Shown here: positions 12,215 to 25,100 of the stretch, one piece after another
Layout of the letters: every line of letters starts with the position of its first letter
Numbering within the stretch: the stretch's first letter is position 1
From: Tetranychus cinnabarinus
Taxonomy: Eukaryota > Arthropoda > Arachnida > Trombidiformes > Tetranychidae
Direction of reading: 5' to 3'
Length of the DNA: 64,000 nt
Assembly: GCA_022266195.1 (NCBI GenBank)
Contig: WHVY01000002.1
Coordinates: 2,309,001 to 2,373,000, forward strand
Notes under the pieces: generated by a model
The model's input: only the letters and a program-made list of their open reading frames with translations
Database searches by the model: none
What the model was told of the DNA's origin: nothing
Position numbers and translations under genes: made by a program

Positions 12215-15200
12215 TTTACCCTTTAACCTGTTGATTTGATGGTGTTAATGATAGAGGTGAGAGTGATGATGGTGTTTGATGGTAAAGTCAAATGGTGGTG
12301 AAAAAAATGATGCTAATAATGGGTTGAAATGAGTTTGATGTTGCTTTCTGGTTGAGAAGAGGAAACACAAACAAAAACAAATGCTGGTTCACCAAATTAA
12401 ATTATGATTGATCGGCTCAATTGGTAAACTTGACACTCTTGATAATTGGTCATAATTAATGTCCACTGGATTAAAATTCACTGGCAAAATGTTGAGGTAA
12501 ACGTTAAAGACGATAAAACATAAAATATTAAAATGCTGTTGATGGATTGGATAAAAAAGTTGCGTCTAGGGCAACAAATGTGGTAATATTGTAGACACTT
12601 TTTATTGTTGATGAGTTTTGATCAATTTTTGATGATTGTTTGGTGATGGTTGATGATAGTTACAGTGTGAATTATGGTTGGTGTTAATGTAATGGTGATG
12701 GTGTTGATTCAAGGTTGATTGTTGTGTTTTTATTGTTGTTTATTGTTTATTTGGTGTAATACAATTTTACCGATTTGAAGGTATCAATGAAGACAATCAA
12801 ACAACAACAAGAAAAGGCAAGAGACTCAGAAAGGTAAGTAGAAAGGGAAGGAAAGAGAGAGAGAGAGAGAAGAAGAAGAAGAAAGAAATAAGCTAAAAGA
12901 AAGAAAAAGTTGCAAGAGAAGAGAAAAGTAAAGAGAGAAAATTTAGACAGAGAAGAGATGAAAGACAGTCTGATTATGGGAAGAAACAGGCTGAATATCA
13001 TCTGATGAAAAAATCCCTTTCTTGGGATCATCTGTTGATGACGAGAGACAAGAAGAAGAAAGGTAAAAGAGAGAGAAAGAGAGAGAAGATGAAGGAAGAT
13101 TGGAAGATGATGGCGATGATATAAAAAAAGAGTCAGAGAGAGAGAGAATGAGAAAAAGGCAAAAATTGTTATCTGACAAATGAAACTATGAATGGGAGAG
13201 TAACGAAGGAAGAAGAAGATAAACAGGTAAAGAGGGGGAAACGGGAAGGTGTTTAGGTGGGCGAGTGAGAACAGGTTGAGCTAGTAAGACAGGTAAGAGA
13301 TGAAGAAGAAGAAAATTTCACTTTCATTGTTGATTATGATTACCAATTGAATTGATATGTTATCCTGTGGAGTCCATTAGATGTTGAGTTTGCGCTACAA
13401 ATTTGTTGTCTAATTTAAACTAAATTAAAATTAACTTGGAATGAATTTCATGTTTTAAACAATTTATTAATTTGTAAACAAAATTTTTAATCGAAATTTT
13501 TTGCTCGCTTTTTATCAATTTTATAAAATAATTAGGATTAACGCCATCTGTTGTACTTTATTTGAATATTTTTACCATTTTCATGAGAATTTTAATTTTA
13601 AGCCGTTTGACAAGTTTTTGTATTTTGTTTGCTTTTAGTGCTTATTATCTAGTAATTTGATTTGGATTTTGACTGTTTACAATTAAGATATTATTAATGA
13701 TTGAACTTGTAATGTTAATTGGTTATGTATCAACTTTTTTCGCTGTCGCTAGTCAAGAAAAAATGGTCCCAATTTTTGCTGTTGCCTTCTTTTTTGTTTT
13801 GTTTTGTCAAACTGTTGCCTGTTTAATTTGTGATTCAAAAAAAACCTTGGATTGAATTGTGATCAAGATAAGATGATGATTTATCGGATTTTACTGTGAA
13901 GAGATTTATTGTTAATCTGATTAGTTTACTTGGCGATTAACCTTGACTTGTTAAATAATTGTTACTTCAGATTGAGTAAAGTACATTGTATTAATAAATG
14001 TACCCGTAAACTTCCTTTGGATCAATATACTTCATGGGTTTCCCTTTGAAACTACATATTGTAAGCTGTACATAAGATACAAGTTGGTGTTGGATGAAAA
14101 AGCAAACATGTTCAACCCTTTTCCGTTGAATTATAATTGATTGATGAAGAGACAAGCCAAAGACGATTTGACCAAGTTATACAAAGGAAACACAATGAGT
14201 CAAGTCAACAAAGCTGATTTCCCAAGCTGCATGTTAAGCGCAAGCAAAAAAAAACGTTACCATTTTTGCTGATTCAAACACTTGACTCTACCTTAACAAT
14301 TATGATTTTAATTTACAATTGATAAGAAATGTTTAAAGCACGGACAAACAATTTACCCGCAACTATTAAACCGAATCCCATTTTTATTAATAGTCAACCT
14401 TTTCCTTGGTGATATTAGCCATTTTTTTGTCAATAACAATTTCACTTTCACGCTGCTCTTAACGCCCTTAGGCTTTAAGGTCAATATTCCCAAATTGTTT
14501 ACTAGCTAATGCTTCTAATTATCATCTTGATATACACATAATTGACAATTTATCACTGGAATTGAGAAATTATTGAATATGAAAAAGCGTTGTTTGACTG
14601 GCAATTTTAGCACCAGACTACAAATGGCGGTTGAAAGATTTGAAAATCTAATAGATTACATCGATTAATGGACAGACAGATTCACAATGAGTGGTGATAA
14701 ATGAAAAATTGGATAAAGTTCATAGTCTATCATTTGCTGAGCAAATCAATTGGAACAATAAATGATTTAAGAGACAATCAAAGGTACAAACAAAAACATG
14801 GTTAACATTACAGTCGATTGAATCAAATGATTATTTCATTTTTTTCTCTATGCCTTACTGACAATTAAGCTAACCTTTACGTTTGAACCAGTAAATTGAA
14901 AAGGTTAACATAATTCGCCAATCACAGTCACTCAATTGAGGTAAACTTCAATTTACACTGAATAAATATACAATTAATAAGCCCTTTGAGCATTAACAAT
15001 ATCCAACGATTGATGAATGAAAATAAAGAAAAGATAATTTTATAGCCATTTTCAAATGCTATTAATAAAGGAAAGCAAGATGATGAACATTTGTATTGAT
15101 AAAAATATAATTTTGTGTCTCCATGCTAATGATAATTTACATGTAATCTTTTCAATAATTATAATGAAAAGGTTAAATGATTTTCATGTTTTCTTGCTTC

Positions 15201-18200
15201 CCTCCATTTTTCATCATTACATTGCAACTCAAGCAAAAAACATCATTATTATAATTGTATTGAGGCTTAATCGTTTTTCAATTTGCTCTCCATTATTATC
15301 AACCAAGCCACTTGGGATGAAATAATTAATAAATTGTGCTAGCTGATCAACAGCAACAAGCAGCAATTGTGTAACACTTGGTAATAGCAAATGTTAATGG
15401 GAAAAGAAAAGGCAAAGGCCTGAGAAAAGTGTGGATCGCTTGGTGAAAATGGCTTTACTGGGTCCTTGGCTTTGTCATCTTGGCCTGTCTAGTCTTCATC
15501 TTGGCTGTGATGTCCATTAGACGCAACCATTATAGTGACCATTTCCAGAGAGATCATGAGTCAGGTCAACTCCATTGGGTGAACATTTGTACATGTAAAT
15601 CGGTTTGGCCTTAAGCACAAGTCTGGTATAAATCATGAGTTTAGCCATATTGGAAGGGCATCAAGATTGATTGTACAGCCTAAATGGACAATTACGTCTT
15701 GGCCTGACCTGAGGATGAAATTTAGCTTGAATTAATATCATGTTTAACAAAATGGTTTCAATGTGAGTAAAGTCTGCTAGGATTAGATATGTTAATGTTT
15801 AATAAATTCACTTGTCATAATTTTTCTTTCCTCTCAACTTGTTGTATCCTTGCACTCTAACCAAACACTTTTTCAAACTTACCTTTTTTCAGTGGTTTAA
15901 TCATTGATTTTAAAGCATCATTTAAACTTTACAACGGCCTTGAGGGTATCTTCTGAATCATCCTTTTGGCTTTTTTTGCTTCATCTTCTGCTTCATCTTC
16001 TGCTCCTTCTTCTGTTGCTTCTTTCCAGCCATTCTTATCTTTCACATGTTCATGCTGAGACTCACACAGGTATGACCAGATTCTTTCAGCTTGTTTCTGG
16101 AATTCCGTTCTTGTACAAGATTAATTGGGCAAAAGAGGCATGTAAAGGGTCACCAGTTTGATATGATATCTGCAAACATTATTTTCACCATTATTAAATT
16201 AAATGTAAATATTGGAAATTTTCAAGGATGAACTTGGCTAAGAGATTGAAATGTACTTACGTTGTTGTTGTTCAAGTTAATCATGAGATGAGAGTGATGA
16301 TGATCGCTTCAAGATAGTATTGTTGAGAGTAAAACTCTTTTGGGTATTTTTCACCACTTTACTGTCGTGCCAGTTTAAAGCGAATCTTGTTAAAGTGAAA
16401 AAAAATCTGAGATCAGCAATGAAAAATATCATCTTTTCATTTGATTTAAAGCTTAATGTTGAAATAATTTTTTGTAAAAAAGGCTTCTATAGTGAATAAA
16501 ACAAACATTTTTACTCGCATTTGAACTATTAATAATAGGTTAGTTTACATATAAAACAGCTGTAGAGTCAAATCTTTCAAAAACGTGATAAAAACTGATT
16601 TTCTAACGGTAAGGAGTATTGTGAGAATTTGAATTTGAACATTTAGAGCTAGATATTAAAGTTTATTCAACAACATACAATGCAATTTAGATTAGTACAG
16701 CGTGTTTTAGTCAAAGAGTAATAATTAGCAATCAAAGGGATCAACTAAATTTAATATTATCAATGGATTGAATATATCGTTCACTTTTATCAGGTAGAAA
16801 TGCACTGAATCAAATTCCTTATTTTGTTTCCTCTTTGTTTTTATGCATTGTTCAAGCTCATTATTCGAACAATCTTGTGTCAATTGTTTTTAAACACGAA
16901 ACAAATCAAAGATTTTTCTGTTGATTTAAATTGAATTAAAAGCGTAACCACCATTGAAAAAGTAACGCCATCTGATGTGCATGGTTATAACTAAATTTGG
17001 TAAATCAACCTGTTTAATCGGTGAATCAATTTAGCTTTAACATTTACTTTTTGTTTTAACCTTCTTTCATTAATTGTTACAATAATAATAACTGGTAAAA
17101 AGCCTCAAATTTTGCTAATTAATGGCCTCCTAATTTCATTGTTCCTTGAGAAGTCATTATTTGCCATGTTAACAGTTTCTTTTTAACCACTTTATTAGTT
17201 AACTAATTTTCAATGATACACATTCCGAGCTCCAGGATTTTAATTGATAAAATTTATGATGGATTATATTTTGACAAAATTTTTTTTTCAATTTCCTTTT
17301 TACAGGATTGATATTCAAAAATAGACAACACTTTAACTAAAACTGCATAAACACCAGCAATAGTACAGCAATTTGAAGCCGGGTCAATTCTTAGTTTTGA
17401 GATAATGGTTGAAGCTCTTTTAATTACAATGATTGTACCCATTCTATGGCTTTTTCATGAAAATTAATGACCATGGTTGGTGATAATGATATCCACAATA
17501 TAGATTGAGTTTATATAACAAGGAATTGTAATCATCTGTATTACAATAATAATTATCCAACAATCCAATATTATGCGATCGATGTTAAAAGACTTCCTTG
17601 ATCCAAGACTGGCTGAGGTTTAAATTGTAATTAGCTCGATTACACAACTGATTACTTGGATAATTAACTAGAAAAAGATGTAAAAGATACACACAAAAAG
17701 ATAAACAATTTGAAATAACCATTTGATTGAATAAAGTTTCAGACATTAACGGATAAAAATCAAAAAAAGTAAAGTGTAAACAAGCAGTAAAGAAACGCCA
17801 TCTATTGAGATGTAGATTATATGAGAATATTGATCAGTCCCAGTTTGACTGGGAAGCAAAGGAAAGATTATCTTTACTATTATTATTATTATTTGGGTGA
17901 ATTTTGTTTTCCAACAAATGAACACGGATGCTGCTCATTGATGACCTCGAATATATATTTAAGGTCGGTTTTGTATTCCTCATTTTCTTCTTTTTCTCCT
18001 TCTTCCAATCTCTTATTTATTATTAGCAGGACAAGAAGAAGGGAAGAAACATTTTCATTTTAGTTTCATCTTTTATTTTTTGTTTTTTATTTACACCTTA
18101 TCCTTACAGTTTAACCATCAACATAACACACCATCGACATTGAAAGGACAAAACGAAAAGACAGAAACCAGATTGTTTAAAAGTGTATTAACAGTGTTGT

Positions 18201-18998
18201 TTACCAACATCAATATGAAACAAGCCATACAATTGTGTTCACTTTTAACCAAACCCTTCAACACCAGTGTTAACCAGTTTCCATAATGTTGGTGTCAAGT
18301 GTTTAGAGTTAAGCCTAAGGAATAAGAATCGGTTTAATCCATGGGAAACATCTTGTTGTGACCAGAAAATGTCATCTAACCTGAAAAGGTATCACCAAAA
18401 AGGAGTCAACGTGAACAACAACAATAACAAGACCAATTGAAAGGGAAAAGGACAACAATCAGTGAATGACAATTATTAGGTTATCTTTAAATTAACAAGT
18501 GTCTCCCATCCAACGCTTGATATAATTTCATTTTGTTAACCATAATAACACAATTGTCAGCCAAGTAGCCAAAGTCAGAGTAAAAAAAGGTTAACCAGAA
18601 AATAATTGATTATGGTGAATGTTTCAACACTAACCAGGAGTAAAGCATTTTTTCATTGCCATCCTCATCTCAAGGAAAAACTGGTTAATCCGTGATTCTT
18701 ATTTGTTTACAATCATCAGGACCAGCATCATTTACTTGTCATCATTATTTTTCCTAACAAACCATCAATCAAATCGATTGGTTAATCTTTTTAATCAGCC
18801 AAACCAAAGCAAAGCGTAACCAAACAGCAAACAAAATAAGTATTTTTCTTCCATAATAGTTAAGTTCATATTGTTCCAATTGCCTCCAAAAATCAGCCCG
18901 AAATCGTCAATATTAAGTGTCATTAGGTTTACTAAGCATCACTCATTAATCCATTTAATCAACATATAACGTACATGTGTTAATCAAGTGCAAGTAAT
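12215..18998. other. Head-to-head intergenic region between ESRP and BRSK
   Basis: 6.8 kb that should contain both 5' UTRs and promoters, since ESRP runs left and BRSK runs right. I cannot place a promoter or non-coding exon with confidence. Visible structure: a purine-rich tract at about 12790-13315, a (TTA)n run at about 17877-17893, and a 55-codon open segment at 15447-15614 that reads like a membrane helix but lacks splice signals. Confidence 0.5.
12790..13315. repeat. Purine-rich (GA/GAA) tract upstream of ESRP
   Basis: About 500 bp in which the plus strand is mostly A and G, including a GAGAGAGAGA run at 12855-12870 and many GAAGAAG units. It starts about 580 bp upstream of the ESRP ATG, within its probable 5' UTR or promoter. 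Confidence 0.75.
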
Positions 18999-19104
18999 AT
19001 GTCCTCAACACGAGAAACCAATGCTCGAGAGGAGAGAGATCTTCACCATTACCAATATGTTGGACCTTACAGACTTGAAAAGACTCTGGGTAAAGGTCAA
19101 ACAG
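18999..19104 (+). CDS. BRSK exon 1 (residues 1-35)
   Basis: Start codon and the first half of the glycine-rich loop (YRLEKTLGKGQT). Donor ACAG|GTAAGT splits the Gly36 codon. The following intron is only 71 nt. Confidence 0.93.
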
Positions 19105-22100
19105 GTAAGTTAACCTAACCATCCATCTAATAAAGCTGATTACCAGACTAACCCAATAACTTGACCTGATAATAGGTTTGGTTAAACTTGGTGTTCACTG
19201 TGTTACCGGTAAAAAAGTTGCTGTTAAAATAATCAATCGTGAAAAACTGTCCGAATCAGTTTTACAAAAGGTAAGTCCATCTCCATAATGATTATTAATT
19301 TATCCTAATAACCAGAAAAAAACCCAATAAAAGTGAAGCAAAAACAAAAACCCAAAACATCCAAAACAAGAAACCTAAATGTTGGCAAAAAACAAATAAC
19401 AGTAAAGCAAAAACCCAAAAAACCAAACAATCTGTTAACACTTTTACTTCAACCTCCAAGAACTATTATTACCATTTATTAACAATTGATTGAATAAAGT
19501 GTCGATGAAATTTTGAACCCTTCAAAATTGAAATATCGATGATGTTGGCCGATGAAAACAAACAAACAACCAGGAAAGATTAAAATGTATTTACTGAATG
19601 GAGAAGAAAAATTTGATGAACATTAGCAATGATGAAGAGGAAAGAAACGTCATCCAATTGGGAATTGATATGATCAAGATTTATTAGATTGAAGGGGAAT
19701 GAAAGATAATATAAAAAGGTCCATATTTACCCTGAAAGACGTAACAACATTCAGTTATCTTCTTATTTCTTTATTTTTGCCTGTTAACCAGTTTTAGGAA
19801 TCCGTCAAAATAATTCTCATCTTCTTCTTTTCCTTCTTCTTCTCTCTTCATCTATTCCGTTGTTATTTTGCCAATCGATTCTATCGATCGTTGACGAAAC
19901 GAATCAAGTAACTTAGTTTCAACATTATCTAGATCTTACAGTTTCTCACCCAATTTCATCATCATTTCTCATCTTTTCATCCATCTTATAAGCAATCTCA
20001 TTGTAAACGTCCTTCAACATGAACAGACAGTAAAACCTGCAACCCTTTACATGAACACCATCCCGTTGTAACTCAAACCAGTTTCCCATGTTAACTCTGA
20101 ATATTAAATCTTTCAATACTCATGTCCACTGAATTTTGTCATCTTTCTCCTTTTTTCTGTCTATTTTCTTCTTCACCATTATATTTCATTCCTTTTCATT
20201 ATTAATAACATTGAATAGCCAATGAACAACATTAGGCCTTAAAAGTAGATGTCAGTGTAAATTGATTCATCAACCTTGCAAACCACTTGATAATTATTTT
20301 GTCCAACAGTGTCAATCATCATTAGATCAAAGATCAACATGCTTCATTATTTTCATTTCAACAACCAACTTGAATCCAATTTACAATCAACTCTACAAAC
20401 ATTCATTCCTATTAATAATGTATCTATAATAATGAGATATTAACGAAAATTTGCCTTTTTTCATTAAAATTTAATTTCAAATTTAATTTACTTTTCACAT
20501 TGAAAAATCAAGATTCATTATGAAAAACATTTCCAAGTGAAGCAAAACAATCGCAAGAAGATGACATTTTATTAAAATTTGATAAATAATATGTTTTCAC
20601 TCAACTTGTGTTGATTTTTTTTCAAGACTTCTCAAGCATCTCTAATAGCAAGTGAATAGTTGATCAACGTTGAAGGGTTGCTTTACATAAATTTCAATTG
20701 ATTAAATAAAAAGCTCTTCAATGCTGTTTGATATTTAAATCAACATTATTATTGACTCTATTAAATTTCGCAAAATTGAGATCAAGAGTTGTTTTCAATT
20801 ATCACAATGTGAACTGGTTGCAATCCAAGGCTCAATAATCCTCAAAATTGATCAACCTTTAATCGGCCATTTTTATCGCTGATTATTCTTGATTTTTACA
20901 GGAATGTTTCATTGCGATTTTGCGCCTTTTCAATAAGAATTGATTGTGTTCAAATTTTCCAATTACCATTGTTAGTCTTGGGTTTGTTTGGTTTGTTCAG
21001 CTTAACGTTAGTTCATTCAACTTTTCATTTTATCCACAATTGGTATTTACTTGAGCCTTTTGTTTCTGCTACTTCAGTTATCATTGCCAATCGAGTTCTC
21101 TGACAATTAAGAATTATCCAAGTCGATGAAAGATTTCAACACTGTTCAGCAAGTTGGAGTCACGCAATCTCTGAATCATTTATATTCATCATCTTAATCA
21201 TTACAAATCGTCAAATCTATTGTTGGATGTCCATCATGGGAATGACAAGTTGACTTGAATCATGTTCATTAAATAAGTAGTGATTTATCAATTCCATGAG
21301 GTTAACTTGAAGTAAAACGAAACATTTCTCTGAATGCCATCGAACACGATTAATGTTTCCAAATTAAATTAATCAATACATCTGAATGTTAATGTTTTTG
21401 ATGTTTGGTCTTTGTTCAATCTTTGCTTGGTTATCCATCACTGATTGGTGTTTCGCTGAGCCAAATCGTTAAATTTAACAGTAAATTGTTGAAATTGAAT
21501 TGCTAATCATTTTCCTTTTTGTTTCCTTCTCTTTCCAGGTTGAACGTGAAATTGCAATAATGAAACTAATTGAGCATCCTCATGTTCTTGGTTTATATGA
21601 TGTTTATGAAAACAAAAAATATTTGTAAGTTATTATTATAACAGGGAAAATAACCTAAAGAAGAAGAAAAAAAACAATAATTTAGCAAAAAATGAAGTAA
21701 ATCAATATCAATATGTTTATACATTGTGATTATAATCAAGTTAATGGTGATAGAAAACTTAACGATAATAACTGTTTCCACAATAAATCAATAGATTAAG
21801 ATAATCTTGCGTTTAATTGAATGATTAAACGCTGTTGGCCCTTGTTTCGGTACATCAGGTAAAACCTCCAAAAATTTGTCCATTACTGATTACTTTGGGA
21901 GTCTTTGCAATGTTTTTTTTGTTCCTTGCCTTGATTTCATATTATGCCTTTATCTTTATTTTTATTCTCATTTCCTTGTTCATTATTTTCAGCTATTTTC
22001 ATGAGAAAGATTTTAACCAACTTAAGGTAATGTGTATTTAGATTGTGTTGAAGCTATTTACCAAACATTATTAAAGTCATTCGATAGCGTGATTACCGGA

Positions 22101-25100
22101 TATTAGAGGTTAAATGGGTAAAAGATGAGAGTCAACTAAAGCCAATCATGGTCAAAAATAATGGTGAAAAATACATTTCCCATGTTTGAGTTGAATGTAC
22201 ACATAATCAGCAGGTTCAATATGAAATCAAATTTGGTGAATCCAAATGTTTACCAAATGTATTTATTCAAAATGGGTAAATCTCATTTAATCTGTTGAGA
22301 CGATTTAATAAAAATTTTCTCCTCCATTGTATGTTGACTTGTATTTTTTGCAGTCAGAGTTGAATGTCTTTTTTTCTTGTTGTAACCATTATTATTATTA
22401 TTGGCTGTGTTTACTTTTGCTCCTTCCTGATTGATAGCGAGGATGACGTTGTTGAAGAGTTTCAACATTTCAATATTAACTGTAAATTAATTCTTACAGT
22501 TCATTCAAGATTTGTTGACAGTTATCACAGTTTTGTTTACTTTCCTATCCATGTGTATACATTTATGTCTTGACTTTAGTTAGACAATGATAGAAACATT
22601 ATTTTAACTGATTGCCTTTTTGCTTGTCTTTGCTTGTCTCCTGGATTTTGTACCTCATTTTACTTTGGTTGGACTTTACTTTGATTGATTTGACTCTTTT
22701 GCTTTATCTTTTTGTTGGTTTTGGTGTGCGTGTATGTGAGCGTTCAGGTTTATCCGTTTATTGCCATTCAATTTTCTATCATTAACTTGACCAAGATTAA
22801 TGATGAAATACGACATGTTAACCACACAGAATGCAATGCTGCATGCTTGTACTGAAAAGAATGGAAAAGGAAATGTGAGTTTCAAAACAAATGATCATCA
22901 AAACAAACCTTTAACCCTTTGAACTTTTCAATAGACATTTCATTCGATTAGCATATTTATTCACGAGCAGCTTATTGAAATAGATATTTAACCAACCCTA
23001 GAAAAAAAAGAAAAGAAAGAATTATTTTAAGAAATGAATAAAGAATATCTGATTCTTGGTTTTTAATATTCTGAGTTTTTAATACTTACTTAACGGTTGA
23101 ATGTAAGATAAAAACATTACATCAATCAGGGCAAGAAATTGAAGAAACTCTTGAGAATTAACCCATTCAGAGAGTCAGATTACTTGATAGTAGCTATAAA
23201 TAGATTTTGACTGGCCAACTCAAGTTCCCAAATCTTGCGAGGTGCAGATAAGATTGAACAGGAATTTAAGAGAGTTGGGTGAAAGGCTACTTGAGTATCC
23301 AGAAATTAGTAACAATATTATGGTCAAATAAGAGTTCAACTTATCGTTAAGATGGAAATTGATAGTCGAGCCAAATATTTTATATCAAAATAGGAAATCA
23401 AGTCATAAAACTGGTAAATCGGTAAGATTACATCAGCTGACAGAGTTTGACTCATCAATGGATGAGACAAATTTTGGAAAGACCAAGTAATTCCTGATTC
23501 AACATTAGCCAGTGTAATTCAAGAGGAAAGAGTATTTGCCAGTGTAGATGATCCAAGAAAATAATTTATGGTACAAACAAACATCAATTAATCACTTTGA
23601 TACTTCCATTGGTTCCAAATAATGAAGCTTGTTACTCCATCCAATTAGCCAATTCAGAATCCTTAAGATGTTCAACTCACATGTTGTAGATGTAAAATTA
23701 GTTTCACTAGTTAATCAAATTTAATTACAATTATAACTTACATGAATAAGAAAAAAAATGAATCAAAAACCAAATCCATTCAACAGTAAACTGCAACCAA
23801 AAGATCGCTTTCCAGTATCCATTACATAACAAAGATTGTACCAGAAGATATAAAACGAACAAAAGTATCTAGATTTATTTCAATCAGAAATACCACACCT
23901 CTGAATACCCTGGTAGTTGGTGAATACCATGATAATCAGAATCAAATTAAACATAAGTAGAAAATTAATTATTATCAAGACGAGTGTAATAGATGAGTAA
24001 ACATGAAAATAAATGCTTTTATTAATTTCACACTTCAACAAAAGGGGCGCGATTATGCAAACAAAGGGTTAGGGAAAATCTTCTAATTATGTCTGTGACT
24101 TCAAGAAATTTAATCCATTTTAAAATTTATTTCTAACGCTATTAACAAATTGTTATCTATTGTAACTGATCAACATAATCATAAACTACAATTAATATAA
24201 CATCTATTAATTATATTTTTTCTTATTTAATCACTAATGGCAAATTTACCGTAATTACAAAGGTCTTCAAGGCAAAGTGTCTTCCATTGCCAATCTCAAT
24301 CATCACACTTCTTTGGTTTCTACCATTTTGTTTACTTCTTTTAACCAACTAATTAACTCTTTTTATTTCTTTTTTTCTCTTTTCTAATCACTAATATTAC
24401 ATGGAATAAAGGTATCTTATATTGGAACATGTATCTGGTGGAGAGCTTTTTGATTATCTTGTTAAAAAAGGTCGCCTTACACCCAAAGAGGCTCGAAGAT
24501 TTTTCCGTCAAATTATTTCTGCTCTTGATTTTTGCCACAGTCATTCTATATGGTAAGTAGCAAGCAAAAAAAACAAAAGCCTAATTATCCCTAATCACCC
24601 AAACCCTACTAATAATCCTAAATCATCATCCAAATTAACCTAATACCAACATCTTATCCTTACCCAAAACCCAAAATGTAAAAGTCATTTACCAATCTAA
24701 CCTCTGTGTCTCTATACATTGTTTTAACCAGCCATCGTGACTTAAAACCTGAAAATTTATTGTTGGATGAGAAAAATAATATACGAATTGCTGATTTTGG
24801 AATGGCTTCCCTTCAAATTGAAGGAAGTATGCTCGAAACCTCTTGCGGATCACCACATTATGCTTGTCCAGAGGTTATCAGGGTAAGAATTGACCATTCA
24901 ATTAACCCAAACCCAGAGCCAGTCCAAAAAACAAACCAACTCTAATTTACTCTTTACTAATGTTAGCCTTTCCAATGATTCTGGTTAACATATACAATTT
25001 ACTTGCCTCTCTCTAATCAACTAATCAAGCAAACGGCGTAAAACTAATTCTACTTGTCTTCCTCCAACAGCAATTCAATTTAAATTCAACTCTATGGCAA

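Noticed and set aside
15904..16161. ORF with long Leu run resembling a signal peptide
   Set aside because: The Leu run comes from a CTTCTGCTTCAT/CTTCT repeat; nothing recognisable follows and there is no splice support.
24706..24945. 79-codon ORF with HRDLKPEN and DFG
   Set aside because: It is BRSK exon 5 with intron read-through at both ends, not a separate kinase.
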